Shown here piece after piece: positions 39,101-53,100 of a stretch of DNA of 64,000 nucleotides. The stretch is from Chenopodium formosanum (Eukaryota > Streptophyta > Magnoliopsida > Caryophyllales > Amaranthaceae), in NCBI GenBank assembly GCA_024500155.1, contig CM044879.1, positions 8,447,501 through 8,511,500 of the forward strand, given 5' to 3'. The position numbers and the translations under genes are program-made. Position 1 is the stretch's first letter; every line of letters begins with the position of its first letter. Under the pieces are notes generated by a model. It was not told the origin of the DNA, did no database searches, and saw nothing but the letters and a program-made list of their open reading frames with translations.

Positions 39101-42100
39101 ATCTCAATAATGCTCTCACAAGCCTGTAAGATTGTAGGAAAACGAATGTACCAATTTCTCATCTGCACCAAAGCCTGTAAAGGCATACGAATAAAAAGAA
39201 CAGAATAAGCGTTCAGACATTTAAACATATAATAAATTAATAATAGGCAATATCTGGCCTCAGGTTAGACTTTTCATCCTCATCCAGGACAACCATGTTC
39301 ATAAAACAAACTATATTACATGCCTAACCTCTCCACACAAACCAGTCGGCCAATGCAATTTCAATGTCTCTAAAATAAGTTGCAGGTAACGGAAATTTAC
39401 AATTGATATGAACATCACTTAATAAGCAAAACCTGGTCAGGCGAAACTAAATAGCTGTTAAGAGCAGTCGACGTTTATATTACAGTTTCAAAGAAAGCAT
39501 GCATCTCAGCAAGCTAAAACAAGGCTTCATGTGTATTCAAGCCAACCAATCCCTATATGTACATGTCACACTCCAAAAGTTACATAAAGTGCATGCTCGG
39601 GATTTAAAAACAAGAAAATAAACAAAAAAAAAAAAAAAAAAACATATCAGGGTCAAGAAAGATGAACATAAACATAATTGAGCCTAACAATATGCTAGCT
39701 TTTGTTCCAAGCTGACAAAACGATACACACAGCTAAACTTTATAATAAAAATAAGTTTATTAAAACAGAAGAGGTATTAGGAGAGTGGGACCAGATGTTC
39801 AGCATCATCAAGAAATACAGGGACAAATAAATTTTAAAGAAAATAAAATTTTAACAATTAAAAAAAATATATATATAATTACAAAAAAATAAACCTCTAA
39901 TCCAAGTTAAGGGTAAATGAAACCCAACGAGCTCAAATTCTACCAGTGTGAGTCTAGGATGAAGCCAAATACACCACTTGATCCCATAATTCAAAAGACA
40001 TTCAATCAAAAGACAACTCATGAAAAAAAAAAATACAGTACTAACTCTTTTCCTATATGTTCTTAATACTTTCCCCATTAGTCCGTTCCTTAAAGTTCTT
40101 TACACTCTCACTTCATTCCATTTTTGGCACACACCATATAATACTTTACCTCTCTTAGCCAAAATATTTACACTCACTTATCCTATTACTATCCAGTCAC
40201 AACATCAACACTATCTCTCCAATTGCATAAATTGCTGTGATTAAAAGTTTCAAGAACAAATAGGAATGGAGGTAGTAAACAAATAAAAGCAACTAAAAAG
40301 CAAAAAGCAGTTCGCCACAAAGTTTTGCACCCCTTCTCATAACACTCATACAGTGGACATCAAATTACAAAAATAGAGAGTGAAGCAAGCCAGTTATCAA
40401 CATCAGGAAATCCCTGCCATGTACATGCTCACAACACAGCAACAAGTTGATCCCCATCTCACAGTTAGCAGAAAACAAAAACTTCCAAACTGAAATGATC
40501 TTAACTACTGTATACGAAATCCATTCAAAAGCTTTCTAGCACACCGTCTCATCTGCCTCCAGTCGGCTGCCTTCCCACAGTAAGCAGTTAAGCACATACA
40601 TAAATCGTCTCAACTGAGTTGTGTCATAAGTCCGTATCATTAGTAATTCAAAGATGTCCACTTCTTAGAATATTTGTTCTACAAGAAAGGCTCTAAAGTC
40701 TAAATGTTAACCTCAAAATCTAACAAGGCAAGTGTTTAGGAATCAAGTTGTTTCAAAACTATGGCTGGTTGATGCTTTTGGTATCCTTTTCATAGCTCTT
40801 CATATAACACTTTTAAATTACTCGACATCCAGATAGCATCTCCTTCTCATTCCTTAGCATCTAGAGACAGATTGCATTTATTAGCGAATGAGAGCAATCT
40901 TACCAGATGTATTTTCCTAGTATGGTAAAATAAAGTACAAGTACATGGACACTGTATTTAATCATCTATTTGATCAGATAAACTGTTTCTAAAATGCACC
41001 TCAACAGAAGTCTTATGTGAGTAAGGAATTTGGATGCCACAACATCAGACAAACAACCAATTCAAATCAATGGGGCTGAATTATCCTAATCATGGTAAAC
41101 ATAACTAAACTGATCTTGAATCTCAAGTCTCAAGATCATCCCCCCAAGATGTAAATATTAATAAAAGTATTCACAAACTTCTCCAAATCAACCATCAACT
41201 CAAGTAAGAAACACCACCTCTCCCCTCCCCCTACAACCTACTTATGAACTCCATGTTTATCCCCTTAATAAATTCCTGTGAAAATGACAAAACATCAACC
41301 AACTTGATAATAGATAGAAAGATAAAGTAGAATCTTCATGACTCAAACCATAAGAAACCATTGACCATCTCCTCAAATGACCACTATCCTTATATAGCAC
41401 AAACAGGAAAATAATCCCTACTCTACCCCTCTCCATATATAAAAAATAATCATTCCTCTTTATGACCTCACAGAAAATGTAACCAGAACAAACACCCTAC
41501 CATATGAACTAGTCCCATTTTTCTCCTCAAAATCCTTGGTACACAACATAAGATATCTATTTAAACATCCCAAAAAGTCTGGAAAAATGTCATAAGACCA
41601 TCTGGAGATGGAACTCTTTGGTCCCCAATATTGAACAGATTCTTCTAGAGTTCATCAATACCAAAAATTAACTTTATTCCTCAAAAAACAATTTAATATA
41701 CGTAGTACAACAAAACTCACACTAAGCTTTAAGATCTCGCAATTAAGAGATGTGTACGTATAAAAAGTAAACATTACATCTCGCAATCAAATGAAATTCA
41801 AAGTAAACCATCATATAAAATCCATTTATTAAATAGTAAATATTAGATCTCGCAATTAAGAGATGTTTACTTATATGAAGACTTGGGATAAAGTATACGA
41901 TATAGAGTCAAAATCAAACCCAAAACTACAACTACATTTGCTTAACAAAAGGTAAAAATGAGCACCAAAATCCAAATTTGATAATATTCTTGATAAATAA
42001 TTGCAGCAAAATGGATAACGAAATTTTTACCAAAAACTAATGGATGCTGAACTAAGTAGCCTCAAGTCTGAGTTGTTAGATAGCGGAGTATCTTCTTAAT

Positions 42101-42702
42101 CGACGAAAATTAAAGCAAGTGTGATTTGCTCACTATAGTGAATATAGAACCATTTGTGCTTGTTGATCCTATCATGGGTATGATTTATTTTGCTTAGTAA
42201 ATTTAAGAAACTTAAGTTTTAAACAAAGAAGATTTTACAAAGCAAAGAGAAGGTTTGACAAGAAAATAAAAAAAGGAAGTGTGTGCAACACGCACATAGG
42301 ACGAAAAACTGAGGGCCAATCATTAAAAGATTGACTTCAGATTCCGAAAAAAGGGTGTGACTCATAATAGATATGGACAAGGTACTTTCTCACAAAATAG
42401 AAAATTAATGAAAAAAAACTATTATAAAGGTATTATCTCGAATTTTTAAGATTTAAAGGTGTGTTGTCACGAAGTTTCCTTTATCTATATTATTAAGCGA
42501 GAAATATCACACAAACTAAAATATCATATACTACCTCCGGTCCAAGTTAGTTGCAACTTTGGAATATTTTATATCTCACAAATAATACCCCAAAGTTGCA
42601 ACTAACTTGGACCGGAGGTAGTAGTTTATCTTTAATACCTCCATTTTCCAAAGTTCTACCCATTTACTATTCACGTTTTAAAATTTTAATGTATATATAT
42701 AC

Positions 42703-42793
<91 letters not shown>

Positions 42794-44116
42794 TAAAATA
42801 AGAACAAAAAAACAAAAACAAAACAAAATCATCATCGAGTTTGATATTATTTGAGTATTGTTATGAATTTCCAATATATCAACTTTGTATAATTTTTACT
42901 AACGCATAATCAAAGAAGTACATTGGAAACCCCATCAAATGCAAGTAACAATTAGCAAAACGGAGGTATTAATTAATTAAACAAATTAGATCTTTTACTA
43001 AATTAGCTAGTTCGGCAAAAGTATTTGCTAATAAGAATATTTACATATTTAATACAAACACTAGCTAAAATATTGAATTGAGACATATTTACATCAAACC
43101 ACCATAAATTCTTTTTTTCTTATTTGTTTTCCTTCAATTCCTTGAGCGATTTTTTTTTTTTTTTCTTTTGGTATTACAACCAAATTGCAGACTCTTCATA
43201 GCCATTCTCATCACTCTCTTTACACCACTTTTTTTATCTAATTCTCTGTTATTCTAACTAATAATTCTAAATTTCAACTTGTTTTATACTGATCAAAAAA
43301 GACAACTAGTTTTCAGATCAAACCCAATTTCATTTAATATTGGTCTCGCAATTGTAAATTACTAAATTAATATGACATTAACAAAATGGGATTTTAAGAA
43401 TGTATCTAAAATAATATCCAGTACTTACAAAATGTTCCATTGAATTTTGCTCAAAATAGAAGCAGGATCTTACTTTGGAAATTGGAACCATAATTTAAAA
43501 AATGGCAGACTGGCTATAGTGCAGAAGTAGAAACTACGGCGTGGTTTATTTTTTTAATTATTATTTAATCTTGATTGATGTTGAAATTATTGCGCGGTTA
43601 TAAATGTTTTGGTAATATTATTCAGAGCTTTGTACTTTTGGTAGTTGAAAGTTTGATTAACTTATCGAGGTCTTGGACTTTGCCAAAATATATAAAGAAA
43701 ATAGTAGTCATATGCACAACCTAGTGATGCACTTAAATAGATTTGGAGGGAGTAATACTTACTTTAAAGACATAGGTAAGAAATATTGTGGGTTGTTTTT
43801 AAAAAACGAAAATGAACCTATGAAGAGAAAAACAAACCTAGATTGGTTCATAAGAAAAGGAAAACAATAAATAAAAAATAAAAAAAAGGAATTAATTGTG
43901 GTATATGCCTCCAACTTAAGGCTTTGGCTATTTAATATTAGAATTTATAAATAGTCAGTATGGGATATAATCTTGTAAAACTAGCATCTTCAGTAAAAAT
44001 TTCCCAAAAATTATGGATGCACTTTTTCATTTATGGAATTAGAGTTATAAGTTCTTAGGGGAAAGAAATAAATAAAATTTAAATACTGTAACAAAATAAG
44101 TGGGATAATTGACTGG

Positions 44117-44161
<45 letters not shown>

Positions 44162-47100
44162 GAAAAAAAGAGAAAAAGAGAAAAAGAAATGATAAGTTAG
44201 ACATATTTAATTGGAAAACACAAAAAAAAAAAAAAAAGTAAATAAAAATAAAAATAAAAAACTCTTGTTAGGGGATTTGATCCTCTGTCCCAATGCAACC
44301 TGCTTTATCTACATCTACTTGCAGCCAATCTACCAAAGGAATTTATGTGTAACTTATAGCTGACTTCAAGCACTTATAAAATATTGCAGCCCCCCCCCCC
44401 CCCCCCTCTCCCAAAATAGGCTCCTGTTTCTGCCCCTTTTCCTCATGCAAAAGCCTTCTGGTAGTTGATAGATATGATTTTAAACCAGTACTGTCTCCTA
44501 GAATTTTGGCTAATTGGAACGCTGTTATCTGTGGTAAAACTCAGCTACCTAACATTGGAATGGAAAGATTCAAAATCAACAATCGAAAAACTGATTGCCT
44601 CATATCGAGTTGAGGTACTGTAGAAGAAAATTTGCAATATTGTACCCAAATTATCAGCAGAGATTTTTTAAGAATGGGAACTTACAAGCCTACCTACACA
44701 TTTTAATTCAATAAGTTTACATTCAAAAGAGCTGAACATGCAAAAGAGTATTCCTACGCAATCAGGTTCAATTGTGTGCTTTATCCATCAGCAAAGTCCA
44801 TATTATAGAACAAACAGAAAATGGGCAAGGTAAAACAAATCTGGAGCAATAAGATTAGCATAACAGGGCAAAACTCCTTTGTGCATATAGGAAGCTAACA
44901 ACCCACCTCTTGAGCTTCAACAAAATCAGCTCTTGTGAGATCCACTGCCACCTTATTTTCCAGAAATTGCATCAAGAGCATCAGATAGACACCAGCCATC
45001 CAAATAGCAGAGTGCTGGAGATCTACTTCTGTAAAATAAAAAAAAGTAAAAAAGGATAAAGCTACTTTCATTTTGGTAATACTTCTGATAAATCATTTTA
45101 TTTAACCAAACTCAAGGTAGTAGAGACAGCTCCATCATGGCTTGCAAAAGAAGGTCATAATAATATACTTCCTACATTTCCTTCTAGTTGACACATTTCT
45201 TTAGGCACATTTGGAAATGCATTATTTCAAACATCAATATCTTCAATTATTAATAGGAAGATATTATTTTAAAAATAAAGTTGACATTTGTTAAATATAC
45301 ATTGAAACGTATCTAGTAAGAACCCACATAAATATTTTTTTCTCAAGTATAAATCATAAAATGATGTTAGAGTAACTAGCATGAATAAAGCCCAAAGTCA
45401 AAATGTGTCAACTAATAAGAAATGAAGGAAGTAGTATTTAAACAAGGGTTTGTCCAGAATCAAATAACTAAAATAATGACTTGAAAATTGAAAAATAAAA
45501 TTAACAAAACGTTACTCCCTCCGTGTTTTTTTAAGTGACACAATTTGACCGACACAGAGTTCTAGAAGATTTTATTGACTTTAATAAAATAAGATGTTAG
45601 TGGGGTAGGTTGGAGGAGTGAGAAATGATAAAGTAAAAGAATGTTAGAGGAAGTGAGGAGCATGAAAGGAGTGAGAAATGATAAAGTAAGAGATAGTGGG
45701 GTGAAGATATATTATTATAATGTAAGGAATATCTAAAAGAGGAAATGTGTCACTTAAAAACACGGCCGGAAATGAAAAGTGTGTCACTTAAAAAAACACA
45801 GAGGGAGTATATGAACATAGATTGAATCCAATATATTAAAAAAAATAGTATAAAAGGGGAAGGAAAAAAAAAACAACAACAACAACAACTCATTAGAATA
45901 GAAATTCCATTGAAGTGGTTTGCTCTTAATAAAATTCCTAAACTTTGGTGTAAGAAAAGGCTGTGAGCCTTAGTGCGCTTAGGTGCATCTCACAAGACCA
46001 CTATTTCTTTGTGCCTCAGTGCCTAGGCTTTATGCACTGTCTACTTGTCTAGTCTTTAAATATTCCTTTCATTTCCCCTCTAACGTTTTCAAGGTAAGAC
46101 GACAGTTAAAATTTCAACTAAAATCACTACACCCAAGTGATACACAGGTTTTTATTAGATTAAATGCTTTAGATTACTATTAATGCAATTCAGTTATTGG
46201 TGTTTTTGGCCAATAATTCAGATTTTATTTCAAAGATTAATCCAACTTACCTCTTACACCATCAGTGATTCCCAGCCTTAATAGTTCAACTGCAGGAAAA
46301 TACATGCAAAGCATCCAGTCAGAGAATAGTATTAATGTATACTACAAACTGTACAAAGTCAATCTAATTTAACATGATGCTTTTTGCTATTAATTGCATG
46401 TCACAATCTTAGCTAAGAGGATAATAGAGTGAACCACTCTTGTAAAAAATTAAGTGTCTCATGCCTAACATGCAAATATACTTGGGGAAAACTTTCACGA
46501 GACATCTTAGGCAAAATGTTGTTAAAGACATGATTTCGTTTTATTTTTACCCTTACCACTAAAGGAGTGGAATGTTTTTTAATAAGTACTCCCTCCGTTC
46601 CTTTTTGTTTGCTCCATTTGGAATCTTCATTTTGAGGAGTAATTAAGAACCTTTGATGTAAAAACATATTAATGTGAGATCTTGTTAGATTCGTCTCCAT
46701 ATGTAATATGGAGCATTGTAGAATCAAGACATCAAATTTTTATAATTTTTTACAACACTTGGTTGAAGATATTGATATTTAAAGATGTGCACTGGAAATT
46801 GTGAAAAAAGACAAATGGGAAAGACAAAAAGGAGTGGAGAGAGTACAAAATTTATATAGACAGGCAGCATAGCGACAAGATGACCAATCAAACTAAGAAC
46901 TAAATTTTTGACAATGAGAAACCTGAAGACACAATAAAAAAATAAAAATAAATTTAAAAAACAACCAACCTTGGATAATTTGAATTCCAGATTGAATCCG
47001 CTTTGCACACTCCTTAAATTGTCCTTTTGGACGCCCAAAAATTACAACCATAAGGTCCACCAAAGCATAAACTGCATTCTTGGGCAACCACTCCCCATCA

Positions 47101-50100
47101 ATAGGATATGGCGCCAGCTCGAGCTTGTCAGCAGATAGCCTCCTCTCATAATCAACACCAGCAGAATCAGTATAACCTTGTGGAATTGAATTAGATGTGG
47201 TTATAGTCCTGAGCTGCTGCTGAAGATGAGCACGTTTCTCAATCAGTAGTGAGCAATCCCTCTGCTTCATAGCAGGCTCGGAGAGAGAGTGGTTCAAAGC
47301 GTTGAGTTCACTGGTTAGTTTACGAACATGCTCTGTTTGCTGCAAGTCAGCCTTCATAGCAGCATCAAGCTTGTCAATGTGTTGAGCAACATTCTTGTAG
47401 TCGCATATACGAAATCGATAGAAAATGTGCAGTAGCTCATTATAAAAAAGCAAACCAAGACATTGCTGTGTCTGCAAAGAAGTGGCAAAATCAAGATGGG
47501 CACACAAAGCAGGAGGTTATCAGCTTCACAGTAAGAAATTATCAATGAACAAAGTTTTAATAACAAATTGATGACAAAGGAAAACATAAATTCCAAGATA
47601 AACCAAACGACTTATTCAGCCAAATTAATCAAATTAAAAGAGGCTAGGAGTGCAGCAGTAAAAACAATCATCCTTTTTTGTGTTCTTTGCTTTGACTAAT
47701 GCAATTTGAGTTATTAGACAAGTTTCTTCATTACAATTTCACTCGTACTTCACAAGGATTAGCCATTAACAAGGAGAAATGGAACAATAAGGCGAGTCCA
47801 ATAGGTCCTAAAGATCTAGAAACAAATCGAGTTTTGATTCTAGCAAAAGACATCTAACATATCCTTCAATGCAATCTTATTCCATTCTCCCCCTTCCTTG
47901 CCAGAGCTATTTCCATACAAATATAAAATTCAAGAAAGATGGCCAAGTTGAGAAAACCAAAGAAAAAGTTTAACTAGACTCAAACTAAGCACAACCAAAA
48001 GAGAAAGAAATCACAGCAAATCTGTAAATCCTTCCAATGGCCACACCAATTTCAGGTCCCTCAAAAACATTCCAGAATCCGTAGAAGCAACCAGATATTC
48101 ATATATTCAATCATATCCTTACATGTAGCAAAATCTCCAAGCACTCCACCAAAATCTATAATGGAGTCAAGAGAATTTATACAAGAATGTCACACAAAAT
48201 TCTGGAATTAGGTTCAATTAGTTCTTGAATGCCCAAAGAATTTCAAATCTTACGTTTTGTCCAAATTCTTTGATGTTCTAAAGGCACTTAGATAAAGGAA
48301 TTGAAATATAACTTGTAATTAGAGAATCCCAACCCACATCCCACACCCCAACCTCTCCTCTCAAATCGAGAGAGAGAGAGAGAGAGAGAGACAGATTTAC
48401 CAAACAGCATATTTGGATTTGGATTTTCATCATTCAGATTTAACTATTGAATTTTAGAATTCCTAAGAAACTCATGTATCCAAACACTACCTAAGAGAGT
48501 TTGATGGTCAAATTTAGATCTAAGATCTAAATCAAAAAGAGCCTAAGATCTAGAATTTGAAGCATCAAATAACAAAGAGAGTAAATGTTTGTGCACAAGG
48601 AAGTGTTTGACCTTTCCAAGTGAATGAACATTTACCATCTATTGCTAATCACTAAATCCCAAGAACAGATATGTGGGATATGTTATACCCATGTAATTGA
48701 AATACATATTTCCCTACAAGATACATATTTCTTACTCATACGAAGTTTGTAACATGGGACACATTGTCACCTAGGGGAAATATGAGAAGTTTGAACAGCC
48801 TCTCCTTTGGAGCAGCAATAATTCCAGTGCAAGAAGCCAACTGCAAACTCACTCTAGCATTACAGATCAAAAGGCTCCTGGGAACTGATGGAGTTCCACT
48901 ATCATGTACTTTCCCTATCTCAAATTAACTTTCAATTCAGCTTCACTGCGCATATTATAAAAGTAATCGGAGATGGGCAAAGTCATGATTGAAGGTGTAG
49001 GTATTGTGAGAGAAAAAAGAAAGTGGATTTCCCATTAAAGGTAAGTGGAAATTAAATTGTGATGGACCAAATTGGTTAAGTAGAAGACAAAATTAGGGAG
49101 CCATACATGAAAGCATGAGTAGTGAATGTGACCACGGTTTCAAATTTGGATGTGGTCACAATTGTGACAGCATCCACACACCACTAGCCAATGTGGATGG
49201 TCTGTGACAATCACGGCCTATCATGATTGCTGTAAGATCGTTAAACTTTACAACGTGGTTGAGATACGATGATACATCAAATATTTGATTCTCAGGTAAT
49301 CATATGTTTGAATTAATACTAATATTGGCAACTTTTTTTTTTTTAAAGCTACTCTTGGTTTCAGTCTCATTAAAAAACACAGTCAAATCCTTCTTCTCAA
49401 GGGCAGTTTAAATCCAAATCAAACAATTCACCAATTTTTGAATTGTAGTTTAGAAACTTGAAATCGATCGAACACAAGGAGAAAGATTTAGTTTACACTT
49501 TAGACTTAAACTTTTGGGTAACACCGAGATTGAGGACAATTAGATCCAAGGCCAAGAATTATGTTGCCTGATAGAAGGACTTGTGAATAGTGAGAACTGA
49601 GAAGACTCAAAATAACTTGCTTTCAACTGCATTGTGAGGAGTAGCTTATCACAAAAGGGAATCTTATGATATCTATAAAGGGAAAGGTGGATATGGAATG
49701 AAAACAATAGTGAAGGTGGTTTATCTTGTTGGGTGAGACTGAGAGAAAGAAAGGATGGAGGTTACCCTGGTACTAATGGCATTTCTCGATCGTTTCTCTG
49801 AAGGACAGTTGAATGAGAGACTCATAAATGCTGCCAGATCAGATGAGCCAATAACTTGAACACTTTCGGTCTGTTAGAAACTTGGAAAGAAAAGAAATTA
49901 TCCCAGCCAAATTCTATACACTTAATAATTACTCAAAGCCACCTCCTGTACATTTTCTAAATGTGTTGTGTTAATTAAGAGAAAGGAGCTCCACTAATAA
50001 GAAGCTAATTATTTTTGTTTTCATCTGTTAGTCAAAAGAGAAGACAGGCCACAGTTTGGATTTTTTTTAGTGTAGCAAGCCACAGAGAGCTGTACAGGTG

Positions 50101-53100
50101 ATTCTGAGCATGAACTATTTAGTAAACCAGTGCAGAGAATACACTACCATAACAAGCTAAAAGGCGACAACAAACACAAATACCTATCTCAACAAGAAGG
50201 CGCAGAAATGTTACTCATACAAAGCCTTTAAGCCCCTTTCTAGCTGAAGAGAAACAAATCACAGCTTTAACACCACGGTCAGCTTGATTGACTTGGTGCA
50301 TGAATATAGAACAGTGTAACTTTAATGATAAAAAAAAAGGTAGCAGGAAATTCTAGGTAATCACACTAAACAGGCAATAGAAAAGATTCATCCAGCAGTC
50401 CTGCACTTTTGTAGACAAAGAAATGTTAAAAATACCTTATTCGACTCAAAGGAGTTCCACACCTCATCGCATTTTGCTAGAGCCCGTTCCACCATGTGCA
50501 CATCATCCCATTGCATCAAGTGGACATGAAGTTTCGACGTCGCAAAAAACATCTGACCATCACAACAAATTTAAAAAGGAAAAATACTAAACAAGTTATT
50601 GGATGAAGAATATGGTACACATAATCTATCATCATAGGATCTACCATATAGGTCAAGAAAAACAAGAGTGTCAACATATTTAATTAGCTGAGAACAAGCA
50701 TAAAGGGATAACAACAACAGCAAAGCCTTAGTCCCAAAATGATTTGGGGTCGGCTAACATGAATCGTCATAAGGAACCGTATGATATAAAGAAAAGGACG
50801 TAACAAGATAACACTTGAAAAAGTTTGAAAAAGGCGAGTAAAGTGAGTAAATGAAGATCATCAAAGAAAAAGTTTGAAAAAGGCGAGTAAAGTGAGTAAA
50901 TGAATCATCAAAGAAAAATTAAGGGGGTTTTAAAAAAGAGAACCGATAATAAGATTTAAGAAAGTTTTCAAGGATTGTTTAAAAAAATTCATAAAAGGAT
51001 CATTGATAAAAAAAAAAAAAAGATTTAATGATAAATTTCAAGTAGATAATAAATCGTAGAGGGGCAATGGTTCAAAAGAAAGATTCAAGAACTGAGATAT
51101 GAAAGATGACGTAATTGCATTTCACTACATATTTATTTAAGAATCTTAGAAAATCTGAAGGCATATACCAAAAGTTAAAAAACAGTTTACTTCAAGCCAC
51201 ATCACATAGGACGCCTTTTAAGAAGAATACTGACACATCAACCAAACATAATGATAAGATAAAGATAGATAGGGATCCAGAAACTGGACTTGAGAATACT
51301 TGAATCCTAATTCCTACATTAAGGTACAAACAACAAAGGCAAACAGATTTTAACTTGTTAAATACTTAAAATCCTGGAAAGCTATAGGACTTAAGAACTA
51401 CAACAAGTCTAATAATTCTTGAGGTTGTGACTTGATACAGACAAAAGGATAGAGACCTTTGATTTAAAAGCTACTACCTAAACTCCACAGATGATGATCA
51501 CCCAAACCAATAGAAATGACAAAAGATAATTTAACGGATACATGGAGTAAGCTGAAAGTAATGAGCAATAGTTCATCACTTTATCCACACACCTCTTAAT
51601 CCTTATTAGGGCTCGTTTGTTTTGATAATCCAACAGCCATGGCACAATTACCTGCACAGTATCTTTACTTACCATTGTCAGCACCATCCTCTCAAGCTCA
51701 CTACACCATATTATTTAACAATCTCAAAGCCTAGTCAAGATGTCAATAAAGTTTTCGACTCCTATCCTAAGAAATTTCAGCCCATACCAAAACCTTAAAC
51801 AATGGAGCCATTTACTAGAAGTCATTCCTGCTTAGATACTCACAATCACTTCCATTGATGTTATCAATACCATCAAGAATTCTATTATTACAGACAATGT
51901 GCAAACACCTCGATGATACCAGTTATATTCTCCCAATACCATGAGCAAAGGGCTGCTATTCTAGGTCTGTCAGAGACACTCACAGAAAACTACGAAAGAT
52001 GTAATTGTAACGATGCTGAAAGAGGACTGGGATTCCAATTATAAAAAGTATTGATACATGTATCCAATCATAAAGGATGGCATCTCTAAAACATGGTTCT
52101 AATACACATTAGCCCCCAAATACATATAATTAACACCCTAAATAAAGCTTACTGCTCTCATCAGACACATAAGCAGCAAAGGGGTCTTAGATTACACGTT
52201 TGAACAAAATCAGGGAACATGAGGTTTATTTGCCGATCCAGAAACATCTATATAGGCGAAAAAATCATATGAAACACAATATTGGTATTGCCACCACTTT
52301 ATGTTATATCATCACATCTCAGTGATCTCACCATTTATATCCCCACTCATATCATCACGTCTCAGTGATCTCTCACCCTACCTAATGTAACACATTACAA
52401 AGTTACAATCAACACCAAAGCTCAAAGCCAGAACTCAGTTGAGCACTAACCTGCAATTCAGGATAACATAATTCAGCAGCACAGATGTATCCTTGTTCAA
52501 GAGTAGCAAGGGAATTTTGATAGTCCCCTTCTATAATCAAAGCAGTTGAAAGTTGTGAGCTGAAATTGCAATACCATAACTTCGCTGCAAAACTTCAACC
52601 AAACAAAATGTATCAATCCAAAACCCCTCGAAATTACACAACAATTAAAGTTATTTACTCTTTAGCAACATAATTCAATCTCTATCCCATGATTTCAAAA
52701 CCAAATGCAATTCTAATTACCAACCAAATGAGCATACACATCGCAATTTCAAGAAAAATCTCAAAAGTATACAGTAAGTAGTGATGTTTACAAAAGGAGA
52801 CCAATCGACCCATGATTTTAGCCTCATAACAGCCTAAAATTCCATTCTTGAAAATAACAAAATGAGCATACCCATCACGAATTCGACAAAAATCATTTGA
52901 TCATTCAACACAATTACTGATTATTAGCAACAAGGGAATTCAATCTAACCCATGATTACAGCATCATAACCACCTACATTTTCATTCTTAAAATCAACAA
53001 AATGAGCATACCCATCACAAATTTGACAAAAAACTCTTAACCTTTCAACACAATTACTGATTATTTGCAACAAGGGAATTCAATCATGATTTCAGCATCA

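Larger units (their letters stand above)
39175..44906. other. SCC4 intron 7, 5.7 kb
   Basis: The largest intron of SCC4. It holds a Stowaway MITE (42531-42621), a GT microsatellite, a 40-bp A tract (about 44119-44158) and a poly(C) run (44391-44406). No gene is visible on either strand; open frames are short and without motifs. Confidence 0.7.
50553..52450. other. SCC4 intron 3, 1.9 kb
   Basis: Contains an RTE/SINE-type 3' end and a 54-bp tandem duplication. No coding potential recognised; open frames here are short. Confidence 0.6.

Noticed and set aside
42551..42874. Cys/Val and His/Thr repeat open frames
   Set aside because: GT microsatellite in an SCC4 intron.
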